Source: Kaistia sp. 32K (GTDB lineage Bacteria; Pseudomonadota; Alphaproteobacteria; Rhizobiales; Kaistiaceae). From it: a stretch of 64,000 nt of DNA. This document shows positions 19,130 to 28,051 of the stretch, piece by piece. Location: positions 1,240,001-1,304,000 of the forward strand of contig NZ_AP024269.1 of the NCBI RefSeq assembly GCF_016629525.1, in the 5' to 3' direction. Each line of letters opens with the position of its first letter. Position 1 is the first letter of the stretch. Position numbers and translations under genes: made by a program. The notes beneath the pieces are model-generated. The model was not told where the DNA came from. It searched no databases and worked only from the letters and a program-made list of their open reading frames with translations.

Positions 19130-19741
19130 ATGACCTCCGTCTATGATCTGAAGCCGCGCTTCCAGGCGCTGTTGCGCCCGCTTGTTAGCGTTTTGGTAAC
19201 CAAGGGCGTCACCGCCAACCAGGTGACGCTGGCCGCCATGGTGGCGAGCCTCGCGACCGGGCTGGCGCTCTGGGGACTGGCCGGTTGCCGGCTCAGCCTG
19301 CTGCTCCTGCCGCTGGTGCTCTTCCTGCGCATGGCGCTGAATGCCATCGACGGCATGATCGCGCGCGAGCACAACCAGCAGAGCCGGCTGGGCGCCATCC
19401 TGAACGAGGTCGGCGACGTGGTCTCCGACGCCGCGCTCTATCTGGCGCTGGTGCCGGCCCTGGCGCCGTTCGGCGCGCATGGCTGGCCGATCGTGCTCTT
19501 CGTCGTCGCGGCGATCCTGACCGAGTTCGTCGGCGTGCTCGGCCAGACGATCGGGGGAGGGCGCCGCTATGACGGCCCGATGGGCAAATCCGACCGCGCC
19601 GCCGCGATCGGCCTCATCGCCTTCCTGATCGCCGTCGGCGTGCCGGGAGGCGCCTGGCTCGACTGGATCGTCGCACTGCTGGCGCTGCTCGCGCTCTGGA
19701 CCACGGTGAACCGGGCGCGGCGCGCGCTCGTAGGCGGCTGA
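19130..19741 (+). CDS. CDP-alcohol phosphatidyltransferase family protein (YnbA-like)
   Basis: Integral membrane enzyme of 203 residues expected to join a CDP-diacylglycerol or CDP-alcohol to an alcohol group. The signature DG-x2-AR-x8-G-x3-D-x3-D is recognisable as DGMIAR, 8 residues, GAILNEVGD, with Asn where the third Asp is expected. I recall the same Asn in E. coli YnbA-type proteins, which also sit beside CdsA-like and acyltransferase genes. About five membrane spans are expected. It is followed after one base by the CdsA-like gene. Confidence 0.82.
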   Translation: MTSVYDLKPRFQALLRPLVSVLVTKGVTANQVTLAAMVASLATGLALWGLAGCRLSLLLLPLVLFLRMALNAIDGMIAREHNQQSRLGAILNEVGDVVSDAALYLALVPALAPFGAHGWPIVLFVVAAILTEFVGVLGQTIGGGRRYDGPMGKSDRAAAIGLIAFLIAVGVPGGAWLDWIVALLALLALWTTVNRARRALVGG

Positions 19742-19742
19742 C

Positions 19743-20720
19743 ATGGACGGATCGATCCTCTCCTTCAAACTCTTCGGCTGGTCGGGCGCCAATGTCGTGA
19801 CGCTGGCGCTGGTGGTGCTCGGCCTCGCCATCGCCACCGCGCTCGTCTGGTCGCGGCCCGAGCCCTCCGGCGAAGATCCGAAGGCGACAGCCAAATATCG
19901 CGAGCTGCGCGCCCGCATCGGCAGCTGGTGGGTGATGGTGGCGCTCTTGGTCGGCGCGCTGGCGCTCGGCCCAACCGCGATGATCGTGCTGCTCGGCTTC
20001 GTCAGCTACCTGGCGCTCAAGGAATATCTGACCATCATCCCGACCCGGAAGGCCGACCGGGTGGTGCTGCTCGTCGCCTATCTCTGCGTGCCAATCCAGT
20101 ACTACTGGGTCGGCATCGGCTGGTACGGCATGTTCGTGATCTTCATCCCCGTCTACATGTTCCTGATCCTGCCGGCCGCCATGGTGCTGCGCGGCGAGAC
20201 GCAGGGCTTCCTCAGGGCCGCCGGCACGCTGCACTGGGGGCTGATGATCACGGTCTTCTCCGTCAGCCACGCCGCCTATCTGCTGGTCCTGCCACCGCCC
20301 GGCGCGCCCTCCGGCATGGGGCCCGGATTGTTGATCTTTTTGCTGATCGCGACCGAGTTCAACGACGTCGCCCAGTTCCTTGCCGGCCGCCGCTTCGGCA
20401 GGCGCAAGATCACGCCCAAGGTGTCGCCCAACAAGACCGTCGAGGGTTTTGTCGGCGGCCTGATCGCGACGACGCTGCTCTCGATGGCGCTGGCACCGAT
20501 CCTGACTCCGATCGGCCTGCCGCAGGCCGCCGCGATCGGCGTGCTGCTGGCGACCGCCGGCTTCTTCGGCGACATCGTCATGTCGGCGGTGAAGCGCGAC
20601 CTCGGCATCAAGGATACCGGCACCATCCTGCCCGGCCATGGCGGCATCCTCGACCGCATCGACAGCCTCGTCTTCACCGCGCCGGTCTTCTTCCATGCCG
20701 TCCGCTATTTCTATTTCTGA
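19743..20720 (+). CDS. Phosphatidate cytidylyltransferase family protein (CdsA/YnbB-like)
   Basis: Membrane enzyme of 325 residues. It should make a CDP-diacylglycerol-type donor from phosphatidic acid and CTP. The C-terminal CdsA signature is complete: [21 protein letters not shown] followed by ILDRIDS. At least seven hydrophobic spans precede it. It sits between the phosphatidyltransferase and the acyltransferase genes with a one-base gap upstream and a 7-base gap downstream, a layout like E. coli ynbABC. The cell's main cdsA is probably elsewhere, so this is likely a second, specialised copy; that is inference. Confidence 0.87.
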   Translation: MDGSILSFKLFGWSGANVVTLALVVLGLAIATALVWSRPEPSGEDPKATAKYRELRARIGSWWVMVALLVGALALGPTAMIVLLGFVSYLALKEYLTIIPTRKADRVVLLVAYLCVPIQYYWVGIGWYGMFVIFIPVYMFLILPAAMVLRGETQGFLRAAGTLHWGLMITVFSVSHAAYLLVLPPPGAPSGMGPGLLIFLLIATEFNDVAQFLAGRRFGRRKITPKVSPNKTVEGFVGGLIATTLLSMALAPILTPIGLPQAAAIGVLLATAGFFGDIVMSAVKRDLGIKDTGTILPGHGGILDRIDSLVFTAPVFFHAVRYFYF

Positions 20721-20727
20721 GACGCGC

Positions 20728-21369
20728 ATGACCCCTCGCGATTTCCTGCGTCTTGCCTTCTTCGCGCTCCTCGTGCGGCCGTTCCTCCTGGTCGCGATCG
20801 GGCTCTCCGTCCGGCATCGCGAGCGGCTGCCGAAGGATGGCCCGGTGATCATCGCCGCCAACCACAACAGCCATCTCGACACGCTGGCGCTGATGTCGCT
20901 GTTTCCGCTCGCCAAGCTCAGGAAGGTGCGCGCCGTCGCCGCCGCCGATTATTTCCTGCAGAACCGCTGGCTGAAATGGCTCGCCGTCGACCTGATCGGC
21001 ATCCTGCCGATCGAGCGCGGCTCGGGCAGGGGCGGCGTCGATCCGCTGGCGCAGGCGCTCGCCGCCCTCGATGCCGGCGACATCCTGATCATCTTCCCCG
21101 AGGGCTCGCGCGGCGAGCCGGAGATGCGCCAGGCGTTCAAGCGCGGCGTCGGCCACATCGCCCGGCGCCGGCCGGACATTCCCGTCCTGCCGGTCTTCCT
21201 GCGCGGCTTCGGCAAGGTGTTGCCGAAGGGCGACCATCTTCCCGTCCCATTCTTCTGCGACGTCGTGGTCGGCGAGGCGATGACCGGCGCGGGCGAGGGC
21301 TTCATGCAGCGCCTCGAACTGGCGGTCGACGCGCTCGGCCGCGAGACGCCCAGCCCGGAATGGGTGTGA
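20728..21369 (+). CDS. 1-acylglycerol-3-phosphate acyltransferase family (PlsC-like)
   Basis: Acyltransferase of 213 residues that esterifies a lysophospholipid or related acceptor. It has the HX4D catalytic motif ([10 protein letters not shown]), the acceptor motif FPEGSRG, and a late [17 protein letters not shown] block. The ATG at 20728, directly after the CdsA-like gene, is the natural start. As third gene of the cassette it would supply or remodel the phosphatidic acid used by its neighbours. A GC-rich gap of about 85 bp then leads to the groES promoter. Confidence 0.87.
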   Translation: MTPRDFLRLAFFALLVRPFLLVAIGLSVRHRERLPKDGPVIIAANHNSHLDTLALMSLFPLAKLRKVRAVAAADYFLQNRWLKWLAVDLIGILPIERGSGRGGVDPLAQALAALDAGDILIIFPEGSRGEPEMRQAFKRGVGHIARRRPDIPVLPVFLRGFGKVLPKGDHLPVPFFCDVVVGEAMTGAGEGFMQRLELAVDALGRETPSPEWV

Positions 21370-21453
21370 GGCGGCTTAGGAAAACGGCCGAGGCGGGGGC
21401 GTCAGCCGCCTCCGGAGGATGGAAAAATCCTCCCGTCGCGCTCTTGCGGTCTC

Positions 21454-21485
21454 CTTGACAATGCGGACCCCGGCTCCTAGATCGG
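21454..21485 (+). promoter_or_regulatory. groESL promoter, sigma-70/RpoH type
   Basis: CTTGACA (21454-21460) is followed 15-16 bases later by CCTAGATCGGG (21476 on). The pair fits the alphaproteobacterial RpoH pattern CTTGAC then CYTATNTNNG, with one mismatch. The initiation site would place the CIRCE element just at or after the transcript start. Confidence 0.65.
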
Positions 21486-21494
21486 GCTGGCCTG

Positions 21495-21521
21495 CTAGCA
21501 CTCACCCCCGGTGAGTGCTAA
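21495..21521. promoter_or_regulatory. CIRCE element (HrcA operator)
   Basis: CTAGCACTC (21495-21503), 9 bases, GAGTGCTAA (21513-21521). This matches the CIRCE consensus TTAGCACTC-N9-GAGTGCTAA with one mismatch. HrcA binding here represses groESL at normal temperature. Confidence 0.93.
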
Positions 21522-21582
21522 TGCACCCCACATTGGCGGGCGGTCCGCACCGGATCGCCCTGCACGCGAGGAGAGATCAAAC

Positions 21583-21888
21583 ATGGCATTCCGTCCTCTG
21601 CACGACCGCGTCGTCGTCCGTCGCGTTGCGTCGGAAGAGAAGACCGCCGGCGGCATCATCATCCCGGACACCGCCAAGGAAAAGCCGCAGGAAGGCGAAG
21701 TCGTCGCCGTCGGCACCGGTACGCGTGACGACGCTGGCAAGCTCGTCGCTCTCGACGTCAAGGCCGGCGACCGTATCCTGTTCGGCAAGTGGTCGGGCAC
21801 GGAAGTCAAGATCGACGGTGAAGAGCTCCTGATCATGAAGGAGTCGGACATCCTCGGCATCATCGAAGGCAAGGGCAAGGGCAAGTAA
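21583..21888 (+). CDS. groES: Co-chaperonin GroES
   Basis: Ten-kilodalton cap of the GroEL folding chamber, 101 residues in this start choice ([15 protein letters not shown]...). The mobile loop region [16 protein letters not shown] and the C-terminal [12 protein letters not shown] are typical. GAGGAGAGATCAAAC before the ATG is a strong ribosome site; an in-frame extension upstream lies inside the CIRCE element and is excluded. groEL follows after 65 bp, so the two are co-transcribed under CIRCE/HrcA and probably RpoH control. Confidence 0.97.
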   Translation: MAFRPLHDRVVVRRVASEEKTAGGIIIPDTAKEKPQEGEVVAVGTGTRDDAGKLVALDVKAGDRILFGKWSGTEVKIDGEELLIMKESDILGIIEGKGKGK

Positions 21889-21941
21889 GTCGCGCAGGGT
21901 TTCCCTGAACGCGATTTATTCCTGTCCGGCACAACCTCTAA

Positions 21942-23594
<1,653 letters not shown>

Positions 23595-23617
23595 GAAGTC
23601 CTGTCCTCAAGTCTACG

Positions 23618-23650
23618 AAGGGCGCGGCGCAAGCCGCGCCCTTTTCTTTT
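23618..23650 (+). terminator. Rho-independent terminator of groESL
   Basis: An 11-bp stem AAGGGCGCGGC / GCCGCGCCCTT with a GCAA loop is followed by TTCTTTT, 24 bp after the groEL stop. Confidence 0.93.
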
Positions 23651-23695
23651 GCGCATGGCCCAGGCTGGGGACGATTCGTGGAGGATGCCAGTCTC

Positions 23696-23716
23696 CGTAT
23701 ATGATGGTAATATACG
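23696..23716. promoter_or_regulatory. Operator-like inverted repeat of the toxin-antitoxin operon
   Basis: The arms CGTATAT (23696-23702) and ATATACG (23710-23716) are perfect with a 7-base spacer, ending 3 bases before the toxin start codon. The AT-rich arms could overlap the -10 region. Type II antitoxins with DNA-binding domains normally repress their own promoter through such repeats. Confidence 0.6.
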
Positions 23717-23719
23717 CGG

Positions 23720-24022
23720 ATGATCGAATTCACTCGCATCGTCGGCTTCGACTGGGATCAGGGAAATCTGACGAAGAACGCCGACAAGCACGGCGTGTCG
23801 GTGGCGGAGTCGGAAGAGGTGTTCTTCAATCAGCCGCTTCTGGTCGTGGACGATGCGGCCCATAGCCACCTGGAGATCAGGCTCCACGCCTTGGGCGTTA
23901 CCAATGCCGGCCGGCGACTGCATGTGAGTTTCACCTTGCGCGCCGATGACACGTCGATCCGCATTATTTCTGCCCGCGACATGAGCGAGCGGGAAAGGAG
24001 GCGCTATGAGCAAGAAGCTTGA
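23720..24022 (+). CDS. brnT: BrnT-like type II toxin
   Basis: About 100 residues. The BrnT ribonuclease pattern is readable: FDWDQGNLTKNADKHGVSVAESEEVF, then RLHALGVTNAGRRLHVSFTLR, and the C-terminal IRIISARDMSERERRRYEQ. BrnT toxins cleave RNA and are neutralised by a downstream partner. The antitoxin here begins 17 bases before this gene ends, giving tight translational coupling. There is no strong ribosome site; the start is almost at the end of the operator repeat, so a leaderless or near-leaderless transcript is possible. Confidence 0.85.
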   Translation: MIEFTRIVGFDWDQGNLTKNADKHGVSVAESEEVFFNQPLLVVDDAAHSHLEIRLHALGVTNAGRRLHVSFTLRADDTSIRIISARDMSERERRRYEQEA

Positions 24023-24266
24023 ACCCATTCCTTCCTTCAAGGACGAGGCGGAGGAGCGCGCCTTCTGGGAAAGCCACGACTCGACTGATTATGTCGACTG
24101 GGGCAAGGCCGAACGGGTGGTGCTGCCCAACCTGAAGCCAAGCACGACCTCGATCTCGCTGCGCCTGCCGGTGAGCCTGCTAGACCGGATCAAGGTGGAG
24201 GCCAACAAGCGCGACGTGCCGTATCAGTCGCTGATCAAGACGTGGCTGGCGGAAAAGGTCGGTTGA
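24006..24266 (+). CDS. CopG-type antitoxin (PF12441-like)
   Basis: Eighty-six residues. It opens with an acidic toxin-binding-type segment (FKDEAEERAFWESHDSTDYVDW) and ends with a ribbon-helix-helix-like DNA-binding part: SISLRLPVSLLDRIKVEANKRDVPYQSLIKTWLAEKV. This is the CopG_antitoxin family rather than the classic BrnA. It should bind and inhibit the BrnT-like toxin and repress the operon at the palindrome upstream. The start overlaps the toxin gene and is preceded by GAAAGGAGG. Confidence 0.85.
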   Translation: MSKKLEPIPSFKDEAEERAFWESHDSTDYVDWGKAERVVLPNLKPSTTSISLRLPVSLLDRIKVEANKRDVPYQSLIKTWLAEKVG

Positions 24267-24391
24267 TCGCCATCCGACACTCTGGCTGATCCGCGAGGCT
24301 CGCCTCCGGCGCAGTAGTATGGGGGTGTTACCTCTCCGGCGTTCCGGCTCGCTACGGTCTCGGCGCTGAGGTTCGTGTGGAGGAGACCGCC

Positions 24392-24973
24392 ATGGCCAAG
24401 AAGATCCTGTTTCTCGTCGGCGACTATGTCGAGGACTATGAAGTGATGGTGCCGTTCCAGCTTCTGGCCGCCGTCGGCCACGAGGTGTCGGCCGCCGCCC
24501 CCAACAAGCCGGCCGACGGCAAGGTCGCGACCGCGATCCATGATTTCGAGGGCGACCATACCTATTCCGAGAAGCGCGGCCACAATTTCGCGCTGACCAC
24601 CGACTTCGCCACCGTCAAGGCGAGCGACTATGACGCGCTCGTCATCCCGGGCGGCCGGGCGCCGGAATATCTGCGCCTCGACGACCGCGTCATCGCGCTG
24701 GTCAAGGACTTCGTCGCCGCGCGCAAGCCGATCGCCGCAGTCTGCCATGGCGCCCAGGTGCTCGCCGCCGCCGACGTTATCCGCGACAAGACGATCTCGG
24801 CCTATCCGGCCTGCGCGCCGGAAGTGCGGCTCGCCGGCGGCAAGTATGCCGATATTGCCATCAGCGGCGCGATCACCGACGATATCTTCGTCACTGCGCC
24901 GGCCTGGCCCGCTCATCCGGCCTGGATGGGGCAGTTCCTGGCGCTGCTCGGCACCAAGATCAGCCACGCCTGA
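24392..24973 (+). CDS. DJ-1/PfpI family protein
   Basis: Class I glutamine-amidotransferase-like protein, 193 residues. It starts KKILFLVGDYVEDYEVMVPFQ, contains VIPGGRAPEYLR, and has the nucleophile elbow AAVCHGAQVL with its reactive Cys; the conserved Glu lies in DYVEDYE. Members include proteases, deglycases and chaperones, and I cannot assign one of these from sequence. The ATG at 24392 follows GGAGGA. The next gene, a ribbon-helix-helix protein, starts 37 bp downstream. Confidence 0.87.
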   Translation: MAKKILFLVGDYVEDYEVMVPFQLLAAVGHEVSAAAPNKPADGKVATAIHDFEGDHTYSEKRGHNFALTTDFATVKASDYDALVIPGGRAPEYLRLDDRVIALVKDFVAARKPIAAVCHGAQVLAAADVIRDKTISAYPACAPEVRLAGGKYADIAISGAITDDIFVTAPAWPAHPAWMGQFLALLGTKISHA

Positions 24974-25010
24974 TCGGCCCGGGCGCGCAATCCAAGGGGG
25001 AGGTGCGCCT

Positions 25011-25313
25011 GTGTGTCAGATCTTCGCGTCGACGGATCCCGAGCTGTTCGCGCCGGTGACGCGGTCCGTCCGCATCGCCGGCGTCGTCACCAGCGTCCGG
25101 CTCGAAGCCATGTTCTGGTCGCGGCTCGACGAGATCGCGGCCAGCCAACAGATGCCGACGGGGCGCTTCCTGTCGGTGCTCTATGACGAGGTCGTGGAAC
25201 TCCGCGGCGAGATCGGCAATTTCGCCTCGCTGCTGCGGGTGATCTGCTGCCGCCACGCCGAGACGAGCGCCGCGGCGGCCGGAAGGCGGATGCTGGACAG
25301 CTCCGCCGCCTGA
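25011..25313 (+). CDS. Ribbon-helix-helix domain protein (PF13467-like)
   Basis: About 100 residues from a GTG start with a strong GGGGGAGG ribosome site. The N-terminus CQIFASTDPELFAPVTRSVRIAGVVTSVRLEAMFWSRLDEIAASQ is the RHH_4 pattern, in which a beta-strand (TSVRLE) and two helices form a dimeric DNA-binding unit. GRFLSVLYDEVVELRGEIGNFASLLRV continues the family. It may be a small transcription regulator; its target is unknown. It probably shares a transcript with the DJ-1/PfpI gene and converges on tadA. Confidence 0.78.
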   Translation: MCQIFASTDPELFAPVTRSVRIAGVVTSVRLEAMFWSRLDEIAASQQMPTGRFLSVLYDEVVELRGEIGNFASLLRVICCRHAETSAAAAGRRMLDSSAA

Positions 25314-25333
25314 GCGGTTTCCTTGAGGGGCGT

Positions 25334-25798
25334 CTATCGCCGTTCCCGAAAGAACGTCCGCAGCATCTCGGCCGCGTGGCTTTCGGCAATGCCTTCATAG
25401 ACTTCCGGGGCGTGGTGGCAGGTCGGCTGGCTGTAGAGGCGGACACCGCTCTCGACTGCGCCGCCCTTCGGATCGGCGGCGCCGTAATAGAGCCGGCGGA
25501 TGCGGGCGAACGAGATCGCCGCCGCGCACATCGGGCAGGGCTCCAGCGTCACATAGAGATCGCAGTCCGGCAGGCGCTGCGAGCCGAGCTCGGCGCAGGC
25601 GGCGCGGATCACCAGCGTCTCGGCATGCGCGGTCGGATCGTTCAGTTCGAGCGTGCGGTTGCCGTCGGCGGCGAGGACGACGCCGTCGCGGACGATGACG
25701 GCGCCGATCGGCACCTCGCCACGGGCAGCGGCCTTCCGCGCCTCCTCCAGAGCGACGCTCATGAAGGAGTTCGTCGCGCCGTTCAGTTCCCCTCGCAT
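25334..25798 (-). CDS. tadA: tRNA-specific adenosine deaminase
   Basis: Zinc enzyme that converts the wobble adenosine of tRNA-Arg(ACG) to inosine. The deaminase motif TAHAETLVIR carries the zinc His and catalytic Glu, and PCPMCAAAISFARIRRLYYGA carries the zinc cysteines. About 154 residues if started at the ATG at 25798; two other in-frame starts (25834, 25762) are possible and the choice rests only on a weak AGGG site. It diverges from the pseudouridine synthase gene across a roughly 95-bp promoter region. Confidence 0.9.
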   Translation of the reverse strand: MRGELNGATNSFMSVALEEARKAAARGEVPIGAVIVRDGVVLAADGNRTLELNDPTAHAETLVIRAACAELGSQRLPDCDLYVTLEPCPMCAAAISFARIRRLYYGAADPKGGAVESGVRLYSQPTCHHAPEVYEGIAESHAAEMLRTFFRERR

Positions 25799-25894
25799 CG
25801 CCCTGTTCGTCCTGCCAATTTCGACTTGTCGCATTTAGTTTGCATCTAGCGGTATCCACCCGGCTGCAAAATGATCTAAGGATCCGTTTCAAGG

Positions 25895-27430
25895 ATGGAT
25901 CGAATGAAGCCGCCGCAGAAACGCACGAAGGACAGCGCCGCGCAAGACGACGCACAGGACGCCCGCATCGCCAAGGTTTTGGCGCGGGCCGGCCTCTGCT
26001 CGCGTCGGGATGCTGAACGATTGATCGAAGAGGGACGCGTCGCCATCAATGGCCGCGTCCTGACCAGCCCGGCCGTGAATGTCGGCCCGAACGACCGCGT
26101 GACGGTCGATGACGAGCCGCTGCCGACCAAGGAGCGGACGCGGCTGTGGCTCTACCACAAGCCGAAGGGCCTGGTGACCACCGCGCACGACCCCGAGGGT
26201 CGCCCGACCGTGTTCGAATCGCTGCCGGAACACCTGCCGCGCGTGATCGCCGTCGGCCGCCTCGACATCAACACCGAGGGCCTGCTGCTGCTCACCAATG
26301 ATGGCGGGCTCGCGCGTGTCCTCGAACTGCCGTCGACCGGCTGGATGCGGCGCTACCGCGTCCGCGCCTGGGGCGACATCCTGCAGCCCGACCTCGACAA
26401 GCTGAAGGACGGCGTGGCGATCGACGGCGTCATGTATGGCGCCATCGAGGGAACGCTCGACCGCGTCCAGGGCTCGAACATCTGGGCGACGATCGGCCTG
26501 CGCGAGGGCAAGAACCGAGAGGTGAAGAAGGTGCTCGCGAGCATCGGCCTCGACGTCAACCGCCTGATCCGCGTTTCCTATGGCCCGTTCCAGCTCGGCG
26601 ATCTCGCCGAGGGCGAGGCCGTCGAGATCAAGGGCCGCGTGCTGCGCGACCAGCTCGGCGAGAAGCTCGCCCGTGAAAGTGGCGCCGATTTCGACGCGCC
26701 GCTGCGCGAGGAAGAGGAAGCCGCCCGCCGCAGCAATCGCAAGGCCGGCGGCCGGACCATCCGCCGGGGGCCGATCAAGCCGCTGGCGCAGGTGAAGCCG
26801 ATGGGCGAGCGTCCGTCGCGGATCGTCACCGAGCGCGTCGACGAGGCGGAATCAGGCGGTCGCCGTGGCGGCCGTCCGGGCGCCGCGCCGAAGGGCGAGG
26901 GACGGGGCCGTTCGGGCGCCGAGCCGCGAGGGGACAGGCGTTCCCGCGACGAGCGTCCGGCCGAGGGGCGGGCGCCTCGGGGCGAGGGCCGTCACGGCCG
27001 TGGCGAGCGTGCCGCCGAGGCGGAGGCGCCGTCGAGATCCTCGCATCGCGGCGCTTCGCGGGGCAGGGGCCGGAACGAAGGCGGCGAGGGCGATCGTCGC
27101 GAGTTCCAGGATGGCCGTCGCTTCGAGGGCAGCCTGCGCAATGCGCGTCCGGTCACAGGCCGCAATCGCGACGACGACAAGCCGGCGCGCGGTCCGCGTG
27201 GCGGGCTGGTCAAGAGCGGTGGCGGTAAAGGTGGGCCGAAGCTCGGCCGCTCCTTCGACAAGCGCCCGGTGACGGGCCGCAACCCGGACGGCGACAAGCC
27301 GCGCGGCGGCGGCAGGTCGGGTGGTCGCCCCGGCGGATCCGGCGGCGGCAAGCCGTCCGGTCCGGGCAGGGGACCGGGTGGATCGGGCAACAGGACGGGT
27401 GGATCGGGTCGTGCGGATCGTCGCCGGTGA
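25895..27430 (+). CDS. rluB: 23S rRNA pseudouridine synthase, RluB/RsuA family, with Gly/Arg-rich tail
   Basis: Five hundred and eleven residues, about twice the usual family core. The S4 domain (KVLARAGLCSRRDAERLIEEGRVAINGR) is followed by the catalytic domain: LYHKPKGLVTTAHDPEGRPTV and AVGRLDINTEGLLLLTNDG, whose Asp is the nucleophile, then EGKNREVKKVLASIGLDV. After residue 265 there is a low-complexity Arg/Gly/Asp tail, with two copies of RPVTGRN-x-DxDKP and runs of GGGR. Long basic tails occur in some alphaproteobacterial RluB proteins and probably bind RNA. Assignment to RluB over RsuA/RluE/F is not certain. Its last 20 bases overlap rsmD. Confidence 0.85.
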   Translation: MDRMKPPQKRTKDSAAQDDAQDARIAKVLARAGLCSRRDAERLIEEGRVAINGRVLTSPAVNVGPNDRVTVDDEPLPTKERTRLWLYHKPKGLVTTAHDPEGRPTVFESLPEHLPRVIAVGRLDINTEGLLLLTNDGGLARVLELPSTGWMRRYRVRAWGDILQPDLDKLKDGVAIDGVMYGAIEGTLDRVQGSNIWATIGLREGKNREVKKVLASIGLDVNRLIRVSYGPFQLGDLAEGEAVEIKGRVLRDQLGEKLARESGADFDAPLREEEEAARRSNRKAGGRTIRRGPIKPLAQVKPMGERPSRIVTERVDEAESGGRRGGRPGAAPKGEGRGRSGAEPRGDRRSRDERPAEGRAPRGEGRHGRGERAAEAEAPSRSSHRGASRGRGRNEGGEGDRREFQDGRRFEGSLRNARPVTGRNRDDDKPARGPRGGLVKSGGGKGGPKLGRSFDKRPVTGRNPDGDKPRGGGRSGGRPGGSGGGKPSGPGRGPGGSGNRTGGSGRADRRR

Positions 27431-27968
27431 GTTTCGTGGCCGCGCGCTCGCGGCACCGCGCACGCAGACGATCCGGCCGACCGCCGACCGGCTGCGTGAA
27501 AGCCTCTTCAACGTGCTGGCGCATGCCTATGACGACATCGTCGTCGATGCGCGCGTGCTCGATCTCTTCGCCGGCACCGGCGCGCTCGGCCTCGAGGCGG
27601 TGTCGCGCGGCGCGCGCTACGCGATCTTCGTTGAAGAGGGCGTCGAGGCGCGCGGCCTGATCCGCGACAATATCGAGGCGTTCGGGCTGACGGGGCGGAC
27701 GAAGCTGCTGCGTCGCGACGCCACCAAGCTCGGCCCGGCCGGCACCGTCGAGCCGTTCCAGCTCGTCTTCGCCGACCCGCCCTATGGGCGCGGCCTCGGC
27801 GAGCTGGCGCTGCGGTCGGCGGTCGAGGGCAACTGGCTCGCGCCCGGCGCGCTCGTCGTGCTGGAGGAAGAGGCGAAGGCCGAAATCGGCGAGATTCCGC
27901 GCCTCGAGCGGCTGGAGACGCGGCAGGCCGGCGACAGTCAGCTGGTCTTTCTAAAATTTAATGTTTGA
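27411..27968 (+). CDS. rsmD: 16S rRNA (guanine(966)-N2)-methyltransferase
   Basis: One hundred and eighty-five residues, the usual RsmD length. The N-terminus VRIVAGEFRGRALAAP and TADRLRESLFNVLAH, the SAM site VLDLFAGTGALGLEAVSRGA and the catalytic FADPPYGRGL are all present. The start is the GTG at 27411 inside the end of the rluB tail, since it begins the conserved MRIIAG-type motif. It modifies 16S rRNA in the small subunit and is probably translationally coupled to rluB. Its stop codon overlaps a perfect palindrome. Confidence 0.92.
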   Translation: MRIVAGEFRGRALAAPRTQTIRPTADRLRESLFNVLAHAYDDIVVDARVLDLFAGTGALGLEAVSRGARYAIFVEEGVEARGLIRDNIEAFGLTGRTKLLRRDATKLGPAGTVEPFQLVFADPPYGRGLGELALRSAVEGNWLAPGALVVLEEEAKAEIGEIPRLERLETRQAGDSQLVFLKFNV

Positions 27969-27990
27969 TTGCGACAATATTGTCGCAATC
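27967..27990. promoter_or_regulatory. Perfect 24-bp palindrome before the M16 operon
   Basis: The arms GATTGCGACAAT (27967-27978) and ATTGTCGCAATC (27979-27990) are exact reverse complements with no spacer. The site starts in the rsmD stop codon and ends 61 bp before the M16 start. No T-run follows and there is no unpaired loop, so an operator is more likely than a terminator. The binding protein is unknown. Confidence 0.65.
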
Positions 27991-28051
27991 TGGCCGCAAG
28001 TGCTGCATACCGTCGCCCTCGAGACTGGCACGCCGACCAAATCGAGGGTGA

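Noticed and set aside
25895..27430. RluB tail considered a frameshift or fusion artefact
   Set aside because: The reading frame is continuous, long basic tails are known in this family, and rsmD starts properly at its end.
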